Source of the DNA: Altererythrobacter sp. CAU 1644 | Lineage (GTDB): Bacteria > Pseudomonadota > Alphaproteobacteria > Sphingomonadales > Sphingomonadaceae | Direction of reading: 5' to 3' | Length of the DNA stretch: 64,000 nt | Assembly: GCF_029623755.1 (NCBI RefSeq) | Contig: NZ_CP121106.1 | Coordinates: 2,048,252-2,112,251, forward strand | Part shown: positions 8,323 to 16,729 of the stretch, piece by piece | Layout: every line of letters starts with the position of its first letter | Numbering within the stretch: the first letter of the stretch is position 1 | Program-made: the position numbers and the translations under genes | Notes under the pieces: generated by a model | Told to the model about the DNA's origin: nothing | Database searches by the model: none | What the model saw: only the letters and a program-made list of their open reading frames with translations

Positions 8323-9180
8323 TCAGTAGTTCGCCTGAGGCACGAAAGGTGTTTCGGCGAGGTGGGCGAGTTCGGGTGGCAGGATCGGGCGATAGGTTGC
8401 GTCGAAGTCGAACGGCGCCTCATCCTTGGTCCACACGTTCACATGCTTGCCACCGACGAAACGGATCAGCGAGGTCGCGCCCCAGCGCGCTCCGAAGGGG
8501 CCATGCGCGATGCCTGGGGGACGCCAGAAATAAGCGCCCGGATACATGGTGCCCTGCGGTCCGGTCAGCGAGCCGCCGAGCAGGAAGGCCTCCTCCACAA
8601 CCGGATGCATCTCCTGCGGTCCCTTGTCCTCCGGCGGCTTGGCCTGTGGCAGGATCAGAGAGAGGAAGGTTCGTTCGCCGGTGTTCGGATCGGTCCGCAG
8701 GTTCTTGCGCCCGATGCCGAGGTGGCGGAGATTGGGGTCGTTGAGCGTCATGTCCCAGCTCATCTTGCCCGCATCGAGATGCTGCACCGCGCGGGGTGAC
8801 ATTTCCGCCGCGCCGTCACCCGGCTCGAACACCAGTGTCGGCTCGCGGTCGTAGAAGGCGAGCACGACGCAGCCCTGCGGAGCGCGCATCTCGTGCCTTG
8901 TCCACCCCGACGGGAGGAAGGCGTAGCTGTCCACCGGATAATAATGCCCGTCCATCTCCAGCGCCCCGTCGAGCACGAAGAACTCCTCGTCGGCGAGGAT
9001 GTGCTCGGGGCCTTCGCGCGACCATCCAGGCGGGTAACGCAGCAGGATCGAGCACGCGCCGTCGGCGGGATCGCGGCTGAGCAGCTTGTATTCGGCATCG
9101 GGCCGGGCAAGCCCGGGGCCGATGCGCCGCCACGGCAGCATCTGTGCGAACAGGAATTCGATGTGACCGCGTTCGAGCAT
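8323..9180 (-). CDS. Double cupin-domain protein (DUF4437/ChrR-like)
   Basis: A 285-residue protein with two cupin barrels. The first carries EHILADEEFFVLDGALEMDG and DSYAFLPSGWTRHEMRAPQG, the second HPVVEEAFLLGGSL and GAYFWRPPGIAHGPFG, which are the G(X)5HXH-like and G(X)5PXG(X)2H-like motifs of metal-binding cupins. No signal peptide. The arrangement resembles DUF4437 and the ChrR C-terminal cupin. Possible roles are a metal-dependent dioxygenase, isomerase or substrate sensor. It follows the quinone oxidoreductase by 6 bp and ends the minus-strand run that begins at gntR. Confidence 0.75.
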   Translation of the reverse strand: MLERGHIEFLFAQMLPWRRIGPGLARPDAEYKLLSRDPADGACSILLRYPPGWSREGPEHILADEEFFVLDGALEMDGHYYPVDSYAFLPSGWTRHEMRAPQGCVVLAFYDREPTLVFEPGDGAAEMSPRAVQHLDAGKMSWDMTLNDPNLRHLGIGRKNLRTDPNTGERTFLSLILPQAKPPEDKGPQEMHPVVEEAFLLGGSLTGPQGTMYPGAYFWRPPGIAHGPFGARWGATSLIRFVGGKHVNVWTKDEAPFDFDATYRPILPPELAHLAETPFVPQANY

Positions 9181-9186
9181 GGCGGA

Positions 9187-10164
9187 TCAGGGTAGCAGGA
9201 CGGTCGAGCCCGTCGTGCGGCCGGCTTGCAAGTCTTCATGCGCCTTGGCCGCGTCCTTGAGTGCGTAGGTCTGGCCGATCGTGACCGACAGGGCGCCGCT
9301 GGAAAACATGTCCCAGACACGCTGGGCTCCGGCGGCTCGCTCTTCCGGTTCCTCGTAATAATGGAACAGCATCGGGCGCGTGTTGTAGAGCGAGCCTTTG
9401 AGCGCGAGGACTCCGACATCGACTGCCCCCACTGGTGCGTCGGCATTGCCGAAATTGATGATCAGCCCGCGCTTGCCGGTTGCATCGAGCGAAGTTTCCC
9501 AGGTCGAACGACCGATCCCGTCGAAGGTCACGCGCACGCCAGCACCCCCGGTGATTGCGCGCACACGCTCGGCGGTGTTCTCTTCCTTGTAGAAGATCAC
9601 GTGGTTCGCACCGGCGGCTCGGGCGGCTTCGGCTTTCTCTTCCGTAGAAACTGTGCCGATGACTTCGGCCCCGATGTGGTTGAGCCATTGTACCAGGAGC
9701 AATCCGGTACCTCCTGCCGCGGCATGCACCAGCACCGGCCAGCCTGCTTCGACCTTGCCGCAACGCTCGACCAGGAATTCGGTGGTGCAGGCCTTGAGGA
9801 TCGCCGCGGCTGCCGTCTTGTCGTCGATGTGATCGGGCAGGCGGAACAGCTGGCTCGCGGCAATGTTTCGACGGGTCGCGTAGGCGCCGAGCAGCGGACC
9901 GAAAGTCGCAACGCGGTCGCCGATCGCGAAGTCACCCACGCCGTCACCCACGGCAACGATCCGTCCAGCCGCCTCGAGGCCCATCCCGCTCGGGAGCTCG
10001 ACCGGGTAGATCCCGCGGCGATGGTAGGTGTCGATATAGTTGAGGCCGACCGCGGCATGCTCGATCGTGACTTCGCCCGGGCCCGGGGCGGGGAGTTCCT
10101 CATCGATCCATTCGATGACTTCGGGGCCGCCATGTTGCCGGAAGATCGCGCGTGTCGTCTGCAT
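9187..10164 (-). CDS. Zinc-free quinone oxidoreductase / zeta-crystallin-type MDR enzyme
   Basis: A 325-residue medium-chain reductase. It has the GroES-like N-terminal part (GLNYIDTYHRRGIYP and the GLEAAGRIVAVGDGV turn), the AAAGGTGLLLVQWL nucleotide-binding motif, and a C-terminal AHEDLQAGRTTGS segment typical of NADPH:quinone reductase. Zinc ligands of alcohol dehydrogenases are absent. I place the start at the ATG at 10164 (MQTTRAIF), because the longer reading frame adds an Arg/Pro-rich tail unlike the family and overlaps the upstream gene. It could reduce a quinone or enone intermediate. Confidence 0.85.
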   Translation of the reverse strand: MQTTRAIFRQHGGPEVIEWIDEELPAPGPGEVTIEHAAVGLNYIDTYHRRGIYPVELPSGMGLEAAGRIVAVGDGVGDFAIGDRVATFGPLLGAYATRRNIAASQLFRLPDHIDDKTAAAAILKACTTEFLVERCGKVEAGWPVLVHAAAGGTGLLLVQWLNHIGAEVIGTVSTEEKAEAARAAGANHVIFYKEENTAERVRAITGGAGVRVTFDGIGRSTWETSLDATGKRGLIINFGNADAPVGAVDVGVLALKGSLYNTRPMLFHYYEEPEERAAGAQRVWDMFSSGALSVTIGQTYALKDAAKAHEDLQAGRTTGSTVLLP

Positions 10165-10168
10165 GGTC

Positions 10169-10807
10169 TCAGGATCCCTCGGTCTGGCTGGGCGAGCGGC
10201 TGCAACTCGCCTGCACCCAGCGCAGGTTGACCCCGACCATGCCAGCATCCGGCGATGCCCAGCTGTAGCTGACGGCGCGAACCGGGTCATCCTTGTGGAC
10301 ATAGAGTACCAGCGCCGGCTTGTTACGGCTGCCCTTGGCCCAGGTGACGTTGCGCAACCGGATCGTCACGTCCGGCGCCAAACCCTCGCCTGGGACGGAG
10401 ATGCGCCCGCCCTGATCGAAATTGGGCAGGTTGCGGATGAAGCTCCAATCCTCGCTTCCATCCGGCTTGCCCGCGAACCGCAGGACAGAGATCCAGCAGA
10501 AGAATTCGCGAGCCGGGCGCAGTTCGCTGCCAGCGATCTGCCAGCCTCCGGTTTCGCGCGGGGCAAGGCCAGGGATCGGCCCTTCCTGCCAATCGCCGAG
10601 CGGCTTGCGGAAGGCATCGATCGACCGCCACTTGCCACCGTCAGCGAGTTCGAAGCCGACCCATTCGGGTCGATCGCGGCCTTCCTCTTCGGCGAAGTAT
10701 TCGTCTTCGGTGTTGGTCCAGATGCCGGGTGACAGGCGATCTTCGGCGGCGAGCGGATCTGCTAGCAGGGTGAGGGCGAGCAGCGCTCCGAGGGGGCTCT
10801 TGTGCAT
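10169..10807 (-). CDS. Secreted protein of unknown function
   Basis: A 212-residue protein with a signal peptide (MHKSPLGALLALTLLADPLAA). The mature part contains GIWTNTEDEYFAEEEGRDRPEWVGFE and many Trp residues and ends in a beta-rich region; I recognise no family. The ATG at 10807 is chosen over in-frame upstream codons because it gives a proper signal peptide. It is the second exported unknown in this island and lies between the amidase and oxidoreductase genes. A 110-bp gap upstream holds a perfect palindrome (10846-10857), so it may begin a separately controlled transcript. Confidence 0.65.
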   Translation of the reverse strand: MHKSPLGALLALTLLADPLAAEDRLSPGIWTNTEDEYFAEEEGRDRPEWVGFELADGGKWRSIDAFRKPLGDWQEGPIPGLAPRETGGWQIAGSELRPAREFFCWISVLRFAGKPDGSEDWSFIRNLPNFDQGGRISVPGEGLAPDVTIRLRNVTWAKGSRNKPALVLYVHKDDPVRAVSYSWASPDAGMVGVNLRWVQASCSRSPSQTEGS

Positions 10808-10845
10808 CCGTCCTGCATACCGCCTCACAATTAGCTTGGGAAGAG

Positions 10846-10857
10846 TTGTCCGGACAA
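10846..10857. promoter_or_regulatory. Perfect 12-bp palindrome TTGTCCGGACAA
   Basis: This perfect inverted repeat lies 39 bp upstream of the start of the secreted protein at 10807, in the only sizeable gap of the minus-strand series. Its TTGT...ACAA ends resemble GntR/FCD-type half-sites, but the spacing differs by 2 bp from the palindrome at 18352-18363. It is a candidate operator; no binding protein is shown. Confidence 0.4.
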
Positions 10858-10917
10858 ATTTAATGTAGGGCAGAATCGACCGGGTGATCGCGGCCATGCG
10901 ATCCAGCCGCGCAAACC

Positions 10918-11550
10918 CTAGTCCGTGCCGATAATCCCCAGCGCTTTGACCGATCCGATGACCTCGGCATATTTGGCCTGGAGATCGAACAGGTTTGCTT
11001 CGTGCGGGTCGGGGTGGCGGTCGGCGCAGGCCTCGCGCACGACGAACGGAACGAAGCCATACTGCATCGCGTCGAGCGCCGAGGCGCGCACGCAGCCCGA
11101 AGTCGAGAAACCGCCGATCAGCAGCGTGTCGACCCCTTGGTCGTGCAGTTGTTCTGCCAAACCGGTGCCGAAGAAGGCGGAAGGGTATTGCTTCGTGACG
11201 ACCCTATCGGCTTCCCGCGGTACAAGCGCTGGCGGGAAGGCGCCAAGCGGCGAACCGCGGTCGAACACCTTCAGAACCGGCGTCTTGCGGTAGAACACGC
11301 CCCCATCACCGCCGCCGGGTTCGTATTCGACATTGGTCAGGATCACCGGGATGCCATTAGCCCGGCACGCGTCGGCCAGTTCGCTCGCGACCGCGACCGC
11401 TGCGGCGGCGGTTTCGCAATAGAGCGGGCTGTCGGAAACGAGATAGGCCTCGACCATGTCGACCAGCAGCAGCGCGGGGCGCTTGCCCGGCTGCAAGTGC
11501 CCGTCGAATGTCCCGGCGTAATTCTCGTCGCGGCCCGCTTCGCCGGCCAT
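10918..11550 (-). CDS. Isochorismatase-family amidohydrolase
   Basis: A 210-residue cysteine hydrolase. With the start at 11550 the triad is Asp31 (LLLVDMVEAY), Lys120 (VVTKQYPSAFFGT) and Cys153 (FSTSGCVRAS), matching N-carbamoylsarcosine amidase, maleamate amidase and nicotinamidase relatives. It removes ammonia, or CO2 plus ammonia, from a small amide or carbamoyl compound. The start at 11550 gives a TGATG overlap with the CoA-transferase stop; an ATG four codons earlier (11562) is also possible. N-carbamoyl amidases work after ATP-dependent hydantoinases in creatinine breakdown, so its place beside hyuA and hyuB is suggestive. Confidence 0.85.
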   Translation of the reverse strand: MAGEAGRDENYAGTFDGHLQPGKRPALLLVDMVEAYLVSDSPLYCETAAAAVAVASELADACRANGIPVILTNVEYEPGGGDGGVFYRKTPVLKVFDRGSPLGAFPPALVPREADRVVTKQYPSAFFGTGLAEQLHDQGVDTLLIGGFSTSGCVRASALDAMQYGFVPFVVREACADRHPDPHEANLFDLQAKYAEVIGSVKALGIIGTD

Positions 11551-12749
11551 CAGATGATACACCGCTCGGCGAGGTCCGCCCGCGCCTGCGCGTCCAGCCC
11601 GAGCAGCTCGGCGTAGATCTCGTCATTGTGCTGGCCCGGCTCTGCGGGGGCAGCGCGGCGAATGCCCGAGGGCGTGCGCGACAGCTTGGGGAAGGCGTTC
11701 TGCATCTTGAGCTTGCCGTGGCGCTCGGTCTCGACCTCGACGATCGCATCGCGCGCCCTGAAGTGCGGGTCGGCCAGCATGTCCTTCGCGGTATAGACCC
11801 GGCCGGCGGGGATCGAGTGATCGATCATCGCCTGTTCGACCTCGTCGATCGTGAGGCTTCCCGTCCACTCGTTGATCAGCTCGTCGAGCTCGGTCTGGTG
11901 CTTGCCGCGCGCGAGATGCGTCGCATAGCGCGGGTCGCTCGCCAGTTCGGGCTGGCCCATCGCCTGCGCCAGCCGCGCGAAGATCTCGTCCTTGTTCGCC
12001 CCGATCATGAACGGGCCGTCCGTGCAGGAATAGACGTTCGATGGCGCGATACCCGGCAGGATCGAGCCCGAGCGTTCGCGGATGTAGCCGTTGCGGTCGT
12101 ATTCGGGGACGAGCCCTTCCATCACCTGCAGCACCGCCTCGTAGAGCGCTGTGTCAACGACCTGGCCCTCCCCCGTGCGCTCGCGGTGGTGGAGCGCGGC
12201 GAGCACCCCCATCGCGCCATAGGTCGCGCACAGCGTGTCGCCGATCGAGATGCCCATGCGGGCGGGCGGTCGGTCGGGCTCGCCCACGATATAGCGCCAG
12301 CCACCCATCGCTTCGCCGATACCGCCGAAACCGGCGCGGTCCGAGTATGGCCCGTCCTGGCCATAGCCCGACATGCGCGCGATGATCAGGCCGGGGTTGT
12401 CGCGGTGCAGCTCGGCGGGCGACAGGCCCCATTTCTCGAGCGTGCCGGGCTTGAAATTCTCGACCAGCACGTCGGCGGTGGCGATCAGCTTGCGCGCGAG
12501 GTCCTGCCCTTCCGGGACGCGCAAATTGCAGGTGACCGAGCGCTTGTTGCGTGCGATCACTTCCCACTGGACCTTCTCGTCGCCCTGGCCCCACAGCCGC
12601 ATCGGATCGCCCGCTCCCGGCGGTTCGAGCTTGATCACATCTGCGCCCATGTCGCCCAGCAATTGCCCGCAGAAGGGGCCGGCGAGCAATTGCCCCATCT
12701 CGATGACGCGAATGTCGGCCAAGGAGCCCTGGGGAGGCGCGCCGTTCAT
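11550..12749 (-). CDS. CaiB/BaiF (class III) CoA transferase
   Basis: A 399-residue class III CoA transferase. The N-terminal part reads VIEMGQLLAGPFCGQLLGDMGADVIKLEPP, the CoA-binding region NLRVPEGQDLARKLIATADVLVENF is typical, and the catalytic Asp lies in VVDTALYEAVL. It moves CoA between carboxylic acids without ATP in the cytoplasm. The ATG at 12749 overlaps the hyuB stop (ATGA), and upstream in-frame codons would give a basic tail foreign to the family. Together with the PaaK-like ligase it provides a second way to make the CoA thioester. Confidence 0.9.
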   Translation of the reverse strand: MNGAPPQGSLADIRVIEMGQLLAGPFCGQLLGDMGADVIKLEPPGAGDPMRLWGQGDEKVQWEVIARNKRSVTCNLRVPEGQDLARKLIATADVLVENFKPGTLEKWGLSPAELHRDNPGLIIARMSGYGQDGPYSDRAGFGGIGEAMGGWRYIVGEPDRPPARMGISIGDTLCATYGAMGVLAALHHRERTGEGQVVDTALYEAVLQVMEGLVPEYDRNGYIRERSGSILPGIAPSNVYSCTDGPFMIGANKDEIFARLAQAMGQPELASDPRYATHLARGKHQTELDELINEWTGSLTIDEVEQAMIDHSIPAGRVYTAKDMLADPHFRARDAIVEVETERHGKLKMQNAFPKLSRTPSGIRRAAPAEPGQHNDEIYAELLGLDAQARADLAERCII

Positions 12750-14644
12750 TCGGCGGCTTCCCTGATGTCGTCCGAGGGGTGCCATTCGGGCTGGATCGGG
12801 GCGGGGAGGCCGGTCTCGGCCTCGCAATTGGCGCGCAGGTCGTCGATCCCCGGGCCGTAGTCGAACAGCGGCAAGTCGCCGCGCTCGGCCTTCATCTTAT
12901 CGCGCAGACCCGCCGTGGCGGCGGCATCGAGCGCGCCATCATCGCTCGCCACCACGCCATAGGCGCGCGCGCCCTCGGCCGAGACGAGCCCCTGGCGGAT
13001 TTCGAGCCCGACCAGTTCGGGATCCCGTTCGAGCGGGTCGCCCCAGCCGCCGCCGCCCCAGGTGATGTAATGCAAGAGGTCGCCGGCCTTCACCGACACG
13101 TCCTCGACCTTGTTGCCGGCGATCTCGGTCGTGCCGTCGGTCCGCTCGATGACCTTCTTCGCGCGCATGCCCGGATGGCCGCCGTTGACGCCCCAGGGCG
13201 GCACGAACCAGCGGTCGTCATGGATCGCGATCTGCCCATCGGCGAGGAAGCGGTAGGTCATGTGAATGCCGTTGCCGCCGCGGTGCAGGCCGGCTCCGCC
13301 GCTGTCCGGTTCGGTCGAATAGCGCTCGATCCGCAAGGGGAAATAGCGCTCGAGGAACTCGTTGGGCACGTTGGTGAAGCCCGGCCACAGCGAATGCCCG
13401 TCGGGCCCGTCGCCCAATGGCCGCCCCGGGATGCCGCCAAAGCCGATCTGGAACAGCTGGAACCACTCGCGCTCTTTCCCGCCGCGCGTATCCCAGCCGG
13501 AATAGAACAGGTGGGGCGAGGAGGAGAAGCCCGCGGCGTTGAGGAATTCGGGCGTCTTCTGGCCCAGCAGGCCGCCGAGGATGTCGAAGATGCGGCCGAG
13601 CGCGTGGGTGCGACCCGACAGGGCTGCCGGGAATCTGGGTTTGAGCAAGGAGCCTTCGGGAATGCGCACTTCGATCAGGTCGTAGAACCCGTCGTTGAAC
13701 AGGATCTGCGGGTCGAAGACCATGATCATGTAGATGCCGAAGAACATCTTGAACATGTTCTCGTTGAGGTAGAAATTGATCGAAGCGGCCGACTGCGGAT
13801 CGGTCCCGTCGAAGTCGAGCACGACCTTGTCGCCTTCGCGCCACATGGTGCATTTGATCTTGTAGGGGCCGTAGCCCTTGCCATCGTCGCAGATGTAATC
13901 CTCGAAGCTGACCGGCTCCTCCGCCACGGCCATGCCGATCAGCGCTTTCATCGCGCGGTAGTTGCGGTCGAGCAGTTCCTGCGTGGCGGAATAGTAGACG
14001 TCGTCGCCGAAGCGATCGGCCATCTCGATCACCCGGCGAGCGGCGACGCGGCAGGAGGCGATCAGCGCGTTGAGATCGGCCTGGCACCAGTCGGGCTTGC
14101 GCGTCTGGTGCATGACGAGGCGCATCAGGTCCTCGTTATATTCGCCCTTCTTCCAGATCTTTACCGGGGGAATGCGCACCCCTTCCTCGAAGATCGAACT
14201 CGCGCCGATCGGCATCGAGCCGGGGACCATGCCGCCGATATCGGACTGATGGCCGAACATGGCGGTATAGGCGATCAGGCGCCCGTCCTTGAACACCGGC
14301 AGCAGCACCAGCCAGTCGTTCGAATGGCTGATCGCGCCCTCGCAGGAATAGGGGTCGGACAGGAAGATCATGTCGCCATCTTCCAGCGTGTTGTCGTAGC
14401 CCTTGAGGAAGCCGTCGATGAAGCTGCCGAACTGGCCGACGATCATCTTGCCCGCTGGATCGGCGATCAAGGGAAAGGCGTCGCCCTGCTCGCGGATGCC
14501 CGGCGACATGGCGGTGCGCACCAGCGTCGCGTCCATTTCGATGCGCGCGTTCCTGAGCGCGTTCTCGATGATGTCGAGCGTGACCGGGTCGATCTTGACC
14601 TTGTCGAAGGGCTTGTCGTTCGTCTCGATGATTTGTGCCGGCAT
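12746..14644 (-). CDS. hyuB: Hydantoinase B / oxoprolinase B-type subunit (HyuB)
   Basis: A 632-residue B subunit of the ATP-dependent hydantoinase, oxoprolinase and acetone/acetophenone carboxylase family. Landmarks are DPVTLDIIENALRNARIEMD at the N-terminus, SDPYSCEGAISHSNDW, the FGHQSDIGGMVPGSMP loop, and the C-terminal GGAGLHRGGNGI segment typical of this subunit. Length is slightly above the usual 550-600. The start is 4 bp after the hyuA stop and its stop overlaps the CoA-transferase start. It should form a complex with HyuA that opens a lactam, hydantoin or related ring with ATP, or carboxylates a ketone; family members do either, and sequence alone does not decide. Confidence 0.9.
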   Translation of the reverse strand: MPAQIIETNDKPFDKVKIDPVTLDIIENALRNARIEMDATLVRTAMSPGIREQGDAFPLIADPAGKMIVGQFGSFIDGFLKGYDNTLEDGDMIFLSDPYSCEGAISHSNDWLVLLPVFKDGRLIAYTAMFGHQSDIGGMVPGSMPIGASSIFEEGVRIPPVKIWKKGEYNEDLMRLVMHQTRKPDWCQADLNALIASCRVAARRVIEMADRFGDDVYYSATQELLDRNYRAMKALIGMAVAEEPVSFEDYICDDGKGYGPYKIKCTMWREGDKVVLDFDGTDPQSAASINFYLNENMFKMFFGIYMIMVFDPQILFNDGFYDLIEVRIPEGSLLKPRFPAALSGRTHALGRIFDILGGLLGQKTPEFLNAAGFSSSPHLFYSGWDTRGGKEREWFQLFQIGFGGIPGRPLGDGPDGHSLWPGFTNVPNEFLERYFPLRIERYSTEPDSGGAGLHRGGNGIHMTYRFLADGQIAIHDDRWFVPPWGVNGGHPGMRAKKVIERTDGTTEIAGNKVEDVSVKAGDLLHYITWGGGGWGDPLERDPELVGLEIRQGLVSAEGARAYGVVASDDGALDAAATAGLRDKMKAERGDLPLFDYGPGIDDLRANCEAETGLPAPIQPEWHPSDDIREAAE

Positions 14645-14648
14645 CGGA

Positions 14649-16706
14649 TCAGCCCTCCCGGTTTGGATTGATGAGGATATTGCCCACCTTGTCGATGGTG
14701 GCGGTGCAGCCGCTTTCGACCAGCGTGGTCGAATCCATCTCGGTGATGATGGCGGGGCCGGGGATGACATCGCCTTGTCGCAGCTTGGATCGGTCGTAGA
14801 TCGCCGCATCCTGTTCGCGGCCATCCATCCACAGCGTGTGGTCGCGGATCTTGGCGGCTGACGGATCGCCATCGCCCTTCTCCAGTTCGGCCGCAGGCAA
14901 GGCCGGGGGCTGCCCCAGCGCCACCGCGCGCAGGTTCACGATCTCGTGCGGGGTATCCATGTTGAAGGTGAAGAGCCGCCGATGCTCCTCGTCGAAACGT
15001 TTGAGAATGCCGTCGATCCCGTCGGCGTCGAGCACCGTCTTGTCGATCGTGAGCGGAACCTCGAACGCCTGGCCCGCATAGCGGACGTCGACTTCGAATT
15101 GCGAGGTGATCTGATCCTCGGCGACCCCGTCGGCGAGCAATTCGCTGCGGGTTTGCGCCGCCATTTCATCGAGCACCGCCTGCAGGTCGGCGATCGTCGT
15201 ATCCTTCGCCAGGCGCGAGAAGCTGCGCGCGGTTTCGGTCCGCATGCGCGTCGTCGCATCGCCCAATGCGCACAGCACGCCGGGTGAGACCGGGCTGATC
15301 GCCGGCCAGCTTCCCATCAGCTTGGCGACCGCGTTGACGTGAAGCGGCCCGGCTCCGCCAAAGCCCATCAGCGCGAAATCGCGCGGGTCGTAGCCCTGTT
15401 GGACGCTGATCATCCGCAGCGCGCCGAACATGTTCTCGTTGACGATGTCGATGATCCCGCGAGCTGCCTCCATCAGCGACACGCCGAGCGCATCGGCGAC
15501 GCCCTGGACCGCCTGCTTGGCGCCCTCGCGGTCGAGCTTGAAACTGCCGCCGAGGAGGTTTTCGGGCAGGTAGCCGAGCACGACATTGGCGTCGGTCACG
15601 GTCGGCTGCTCGCCGCCCTTGCCGTATGCGACGGGGCCGGGCACCGCGCCTGCGCTTTCGGGGCCGACGCGGAGCGCCTTGGTCAGTTCGGGCACATGCG
15701 CGATCGAGCCGCCGCCGGCGCCCACCGTCTTCACGTCGAGCGCCGATGCCCGAACCGAGAGGTGACCGACCTCGGTCGTGCGCACGCGCCGCGCCTCGAG
15801 CCCTTCGATCAGCGCAACGTCGGTCGAAGTCCCGCCGACGTCGAGCGTCAATATGTTCTCGAAGCCGGCGTTCTTCGCCACCCACAGCGCGCCGGTGACG
15901 CCGCCTGCCGGGCCGGACATCAGGATATTGACCGGATGTTCCTCGGCCTTCTGGCTGCTCATCAAGCCGCCATCCGAACGCAGCAGCGACAGGCGCCCCT
16001 GCATGCCTTCATCCTCGAGCTTGTTCCTGAGGCTGGCGACATATTTGCTCACCACCGGGCGCACGGCGGCATTGGCAACGGTCGAGAGCGTGCGCTCGTA
16101 TTCCTGCATCTCGGGCAGCACTTCGTGGCTGAGCGAGACGGGAATGCCGGGCAGTTCCTCGGCGGCGATCTCGCCGATGCGCTTCTCATGCGCGCCGTTG
16201 ACGTAGGCGTTGATCAGGCTGACCGTCAGCGCCTCGACGCCATTGGCCTTGAGCTTCTGCAAGGCGGCGCGCACCGCATCCTCGTCGAGCGCGCGGACCT
16301 CGTTGCCGTCGGCACCCATGCGCCCCGGAACCTCGACAGTGTCCTCCAGATGCGCGAGCGGCTGCGGCTTGGGCCAGACGATCCAGGCCGCAAGCCCGCC
16401 GGGGACGAAGCTGCGCGCGATCTGCATGATGTCGCGGTAACCCTCGGTCGTGACGAGCCCGACCTTGGCACCCTTGCCCTCGAGCACGGCGTTGGTTGCC
16501 ACGGTGGTGCCATGCAGGAAATAGGCGATATCCTTGGCGGCGACTCCTGCTTCCTCGGTCAGCGCCTTGACGCCATTGAGGATGCCTTCGGAGCTGTCAT
16601 GCGGGGTCGAGGGCGTCTTGTGTCGCCAGAACTTCCCGCTGTCCTCGTCGAACAGCAGGAGGTCGGTAAAGGTCCCGCCCACATCGACGCCAAGTCTGTA
16701 AGTCAT
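14649..16706 (-). CDS. hyuA: Hydantoinase A / oxoprolinase A-type ATPase subunit (HyuA)
   Basis: A 685-residue A subunit. It begins with the ATPase phosphate loop GVDVGGTFTDLLLFD, has a [20 protein letters not shown] segment near residue 70, the SGPAGGVTGALWVA and DVGGTSTDVALI loops of the ASKHA-like ATP site, and ends with an acetone-carboxylase-like C-terminal domain (PGPAIITEMDSTT). It phosphorylates the substrate amide or enol so that HyuB can complete the reaction. It lies 23 bp below the HMG-CoA-lyase-like gene, within the operon that starts at gntR. Confidence 0.9.
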   Translation of the reverse strand: MTYRLGVDVGGTFTDLLLFDEDSGKFWRHKTPSTPHDSSEGILNGVKALTEEAGVAAKDIAYFLHGTTVATNAVLEGKGAKVGLVTTEGYRDIMQIARSFVPGGLAAWIVWPKPQPLAHLEDTVEVPGRMGADGNEVRALDEDAVRAALQKLKANGVEALTVSLINAYVNGAHEKRIGEIAAEELPGIPVSLSHEVLPEMQEYERTLSTVANAAVRPVVSKYVASLRNKLEDEGMQGRLSLLRSDGGLMSSQKAEEHPVNILMSGPAGGVTGALWVAKNAGFENILTLDVGGTSTDVALIEGLEARRVRTTEVGHLSVRASALDVKTVGAGGGSIAHVPELTKALRVGPESAGAVPGPVAYGKGGEQPTVTDANVVLGYLPENLLGGSFKLDREGAKQAVQGVADALGVSLMEAARGIIDIVNENMFGALRMISVQQGYDPRDFALMGFGGAGPLHVNAVAKLMGSWPAISPVSPGVLCALGDATTRMRTETARSFSRLAKDTTIADLQAVLDEMAAQTRSELLADGVAEDQITSQFEVDVRYAGQAFEVPLTIDKTVLDADGIDGILKRFDEEHRRLFTFNMDTPHEIVNLRAVALGQPPALPAAELEKGDGDPSAAKIRDHTLWMDGREQDAAIYDRSKLRQGDVIPGPAIITEMDSTTLVESGCTATIDKVGNILINPNREG

Positions 16707-16729
16707 GTTCTCTCCCTGGCCCTATCCGG

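Noticed and set aside
12779..14671. Plus-strand 630-codon frame opposite hyuB
   Set aside because: Shadow of the hyuB coding strand. HyuB motifs, length and start overlap are convincing; the antisense product has no recognisable domain.
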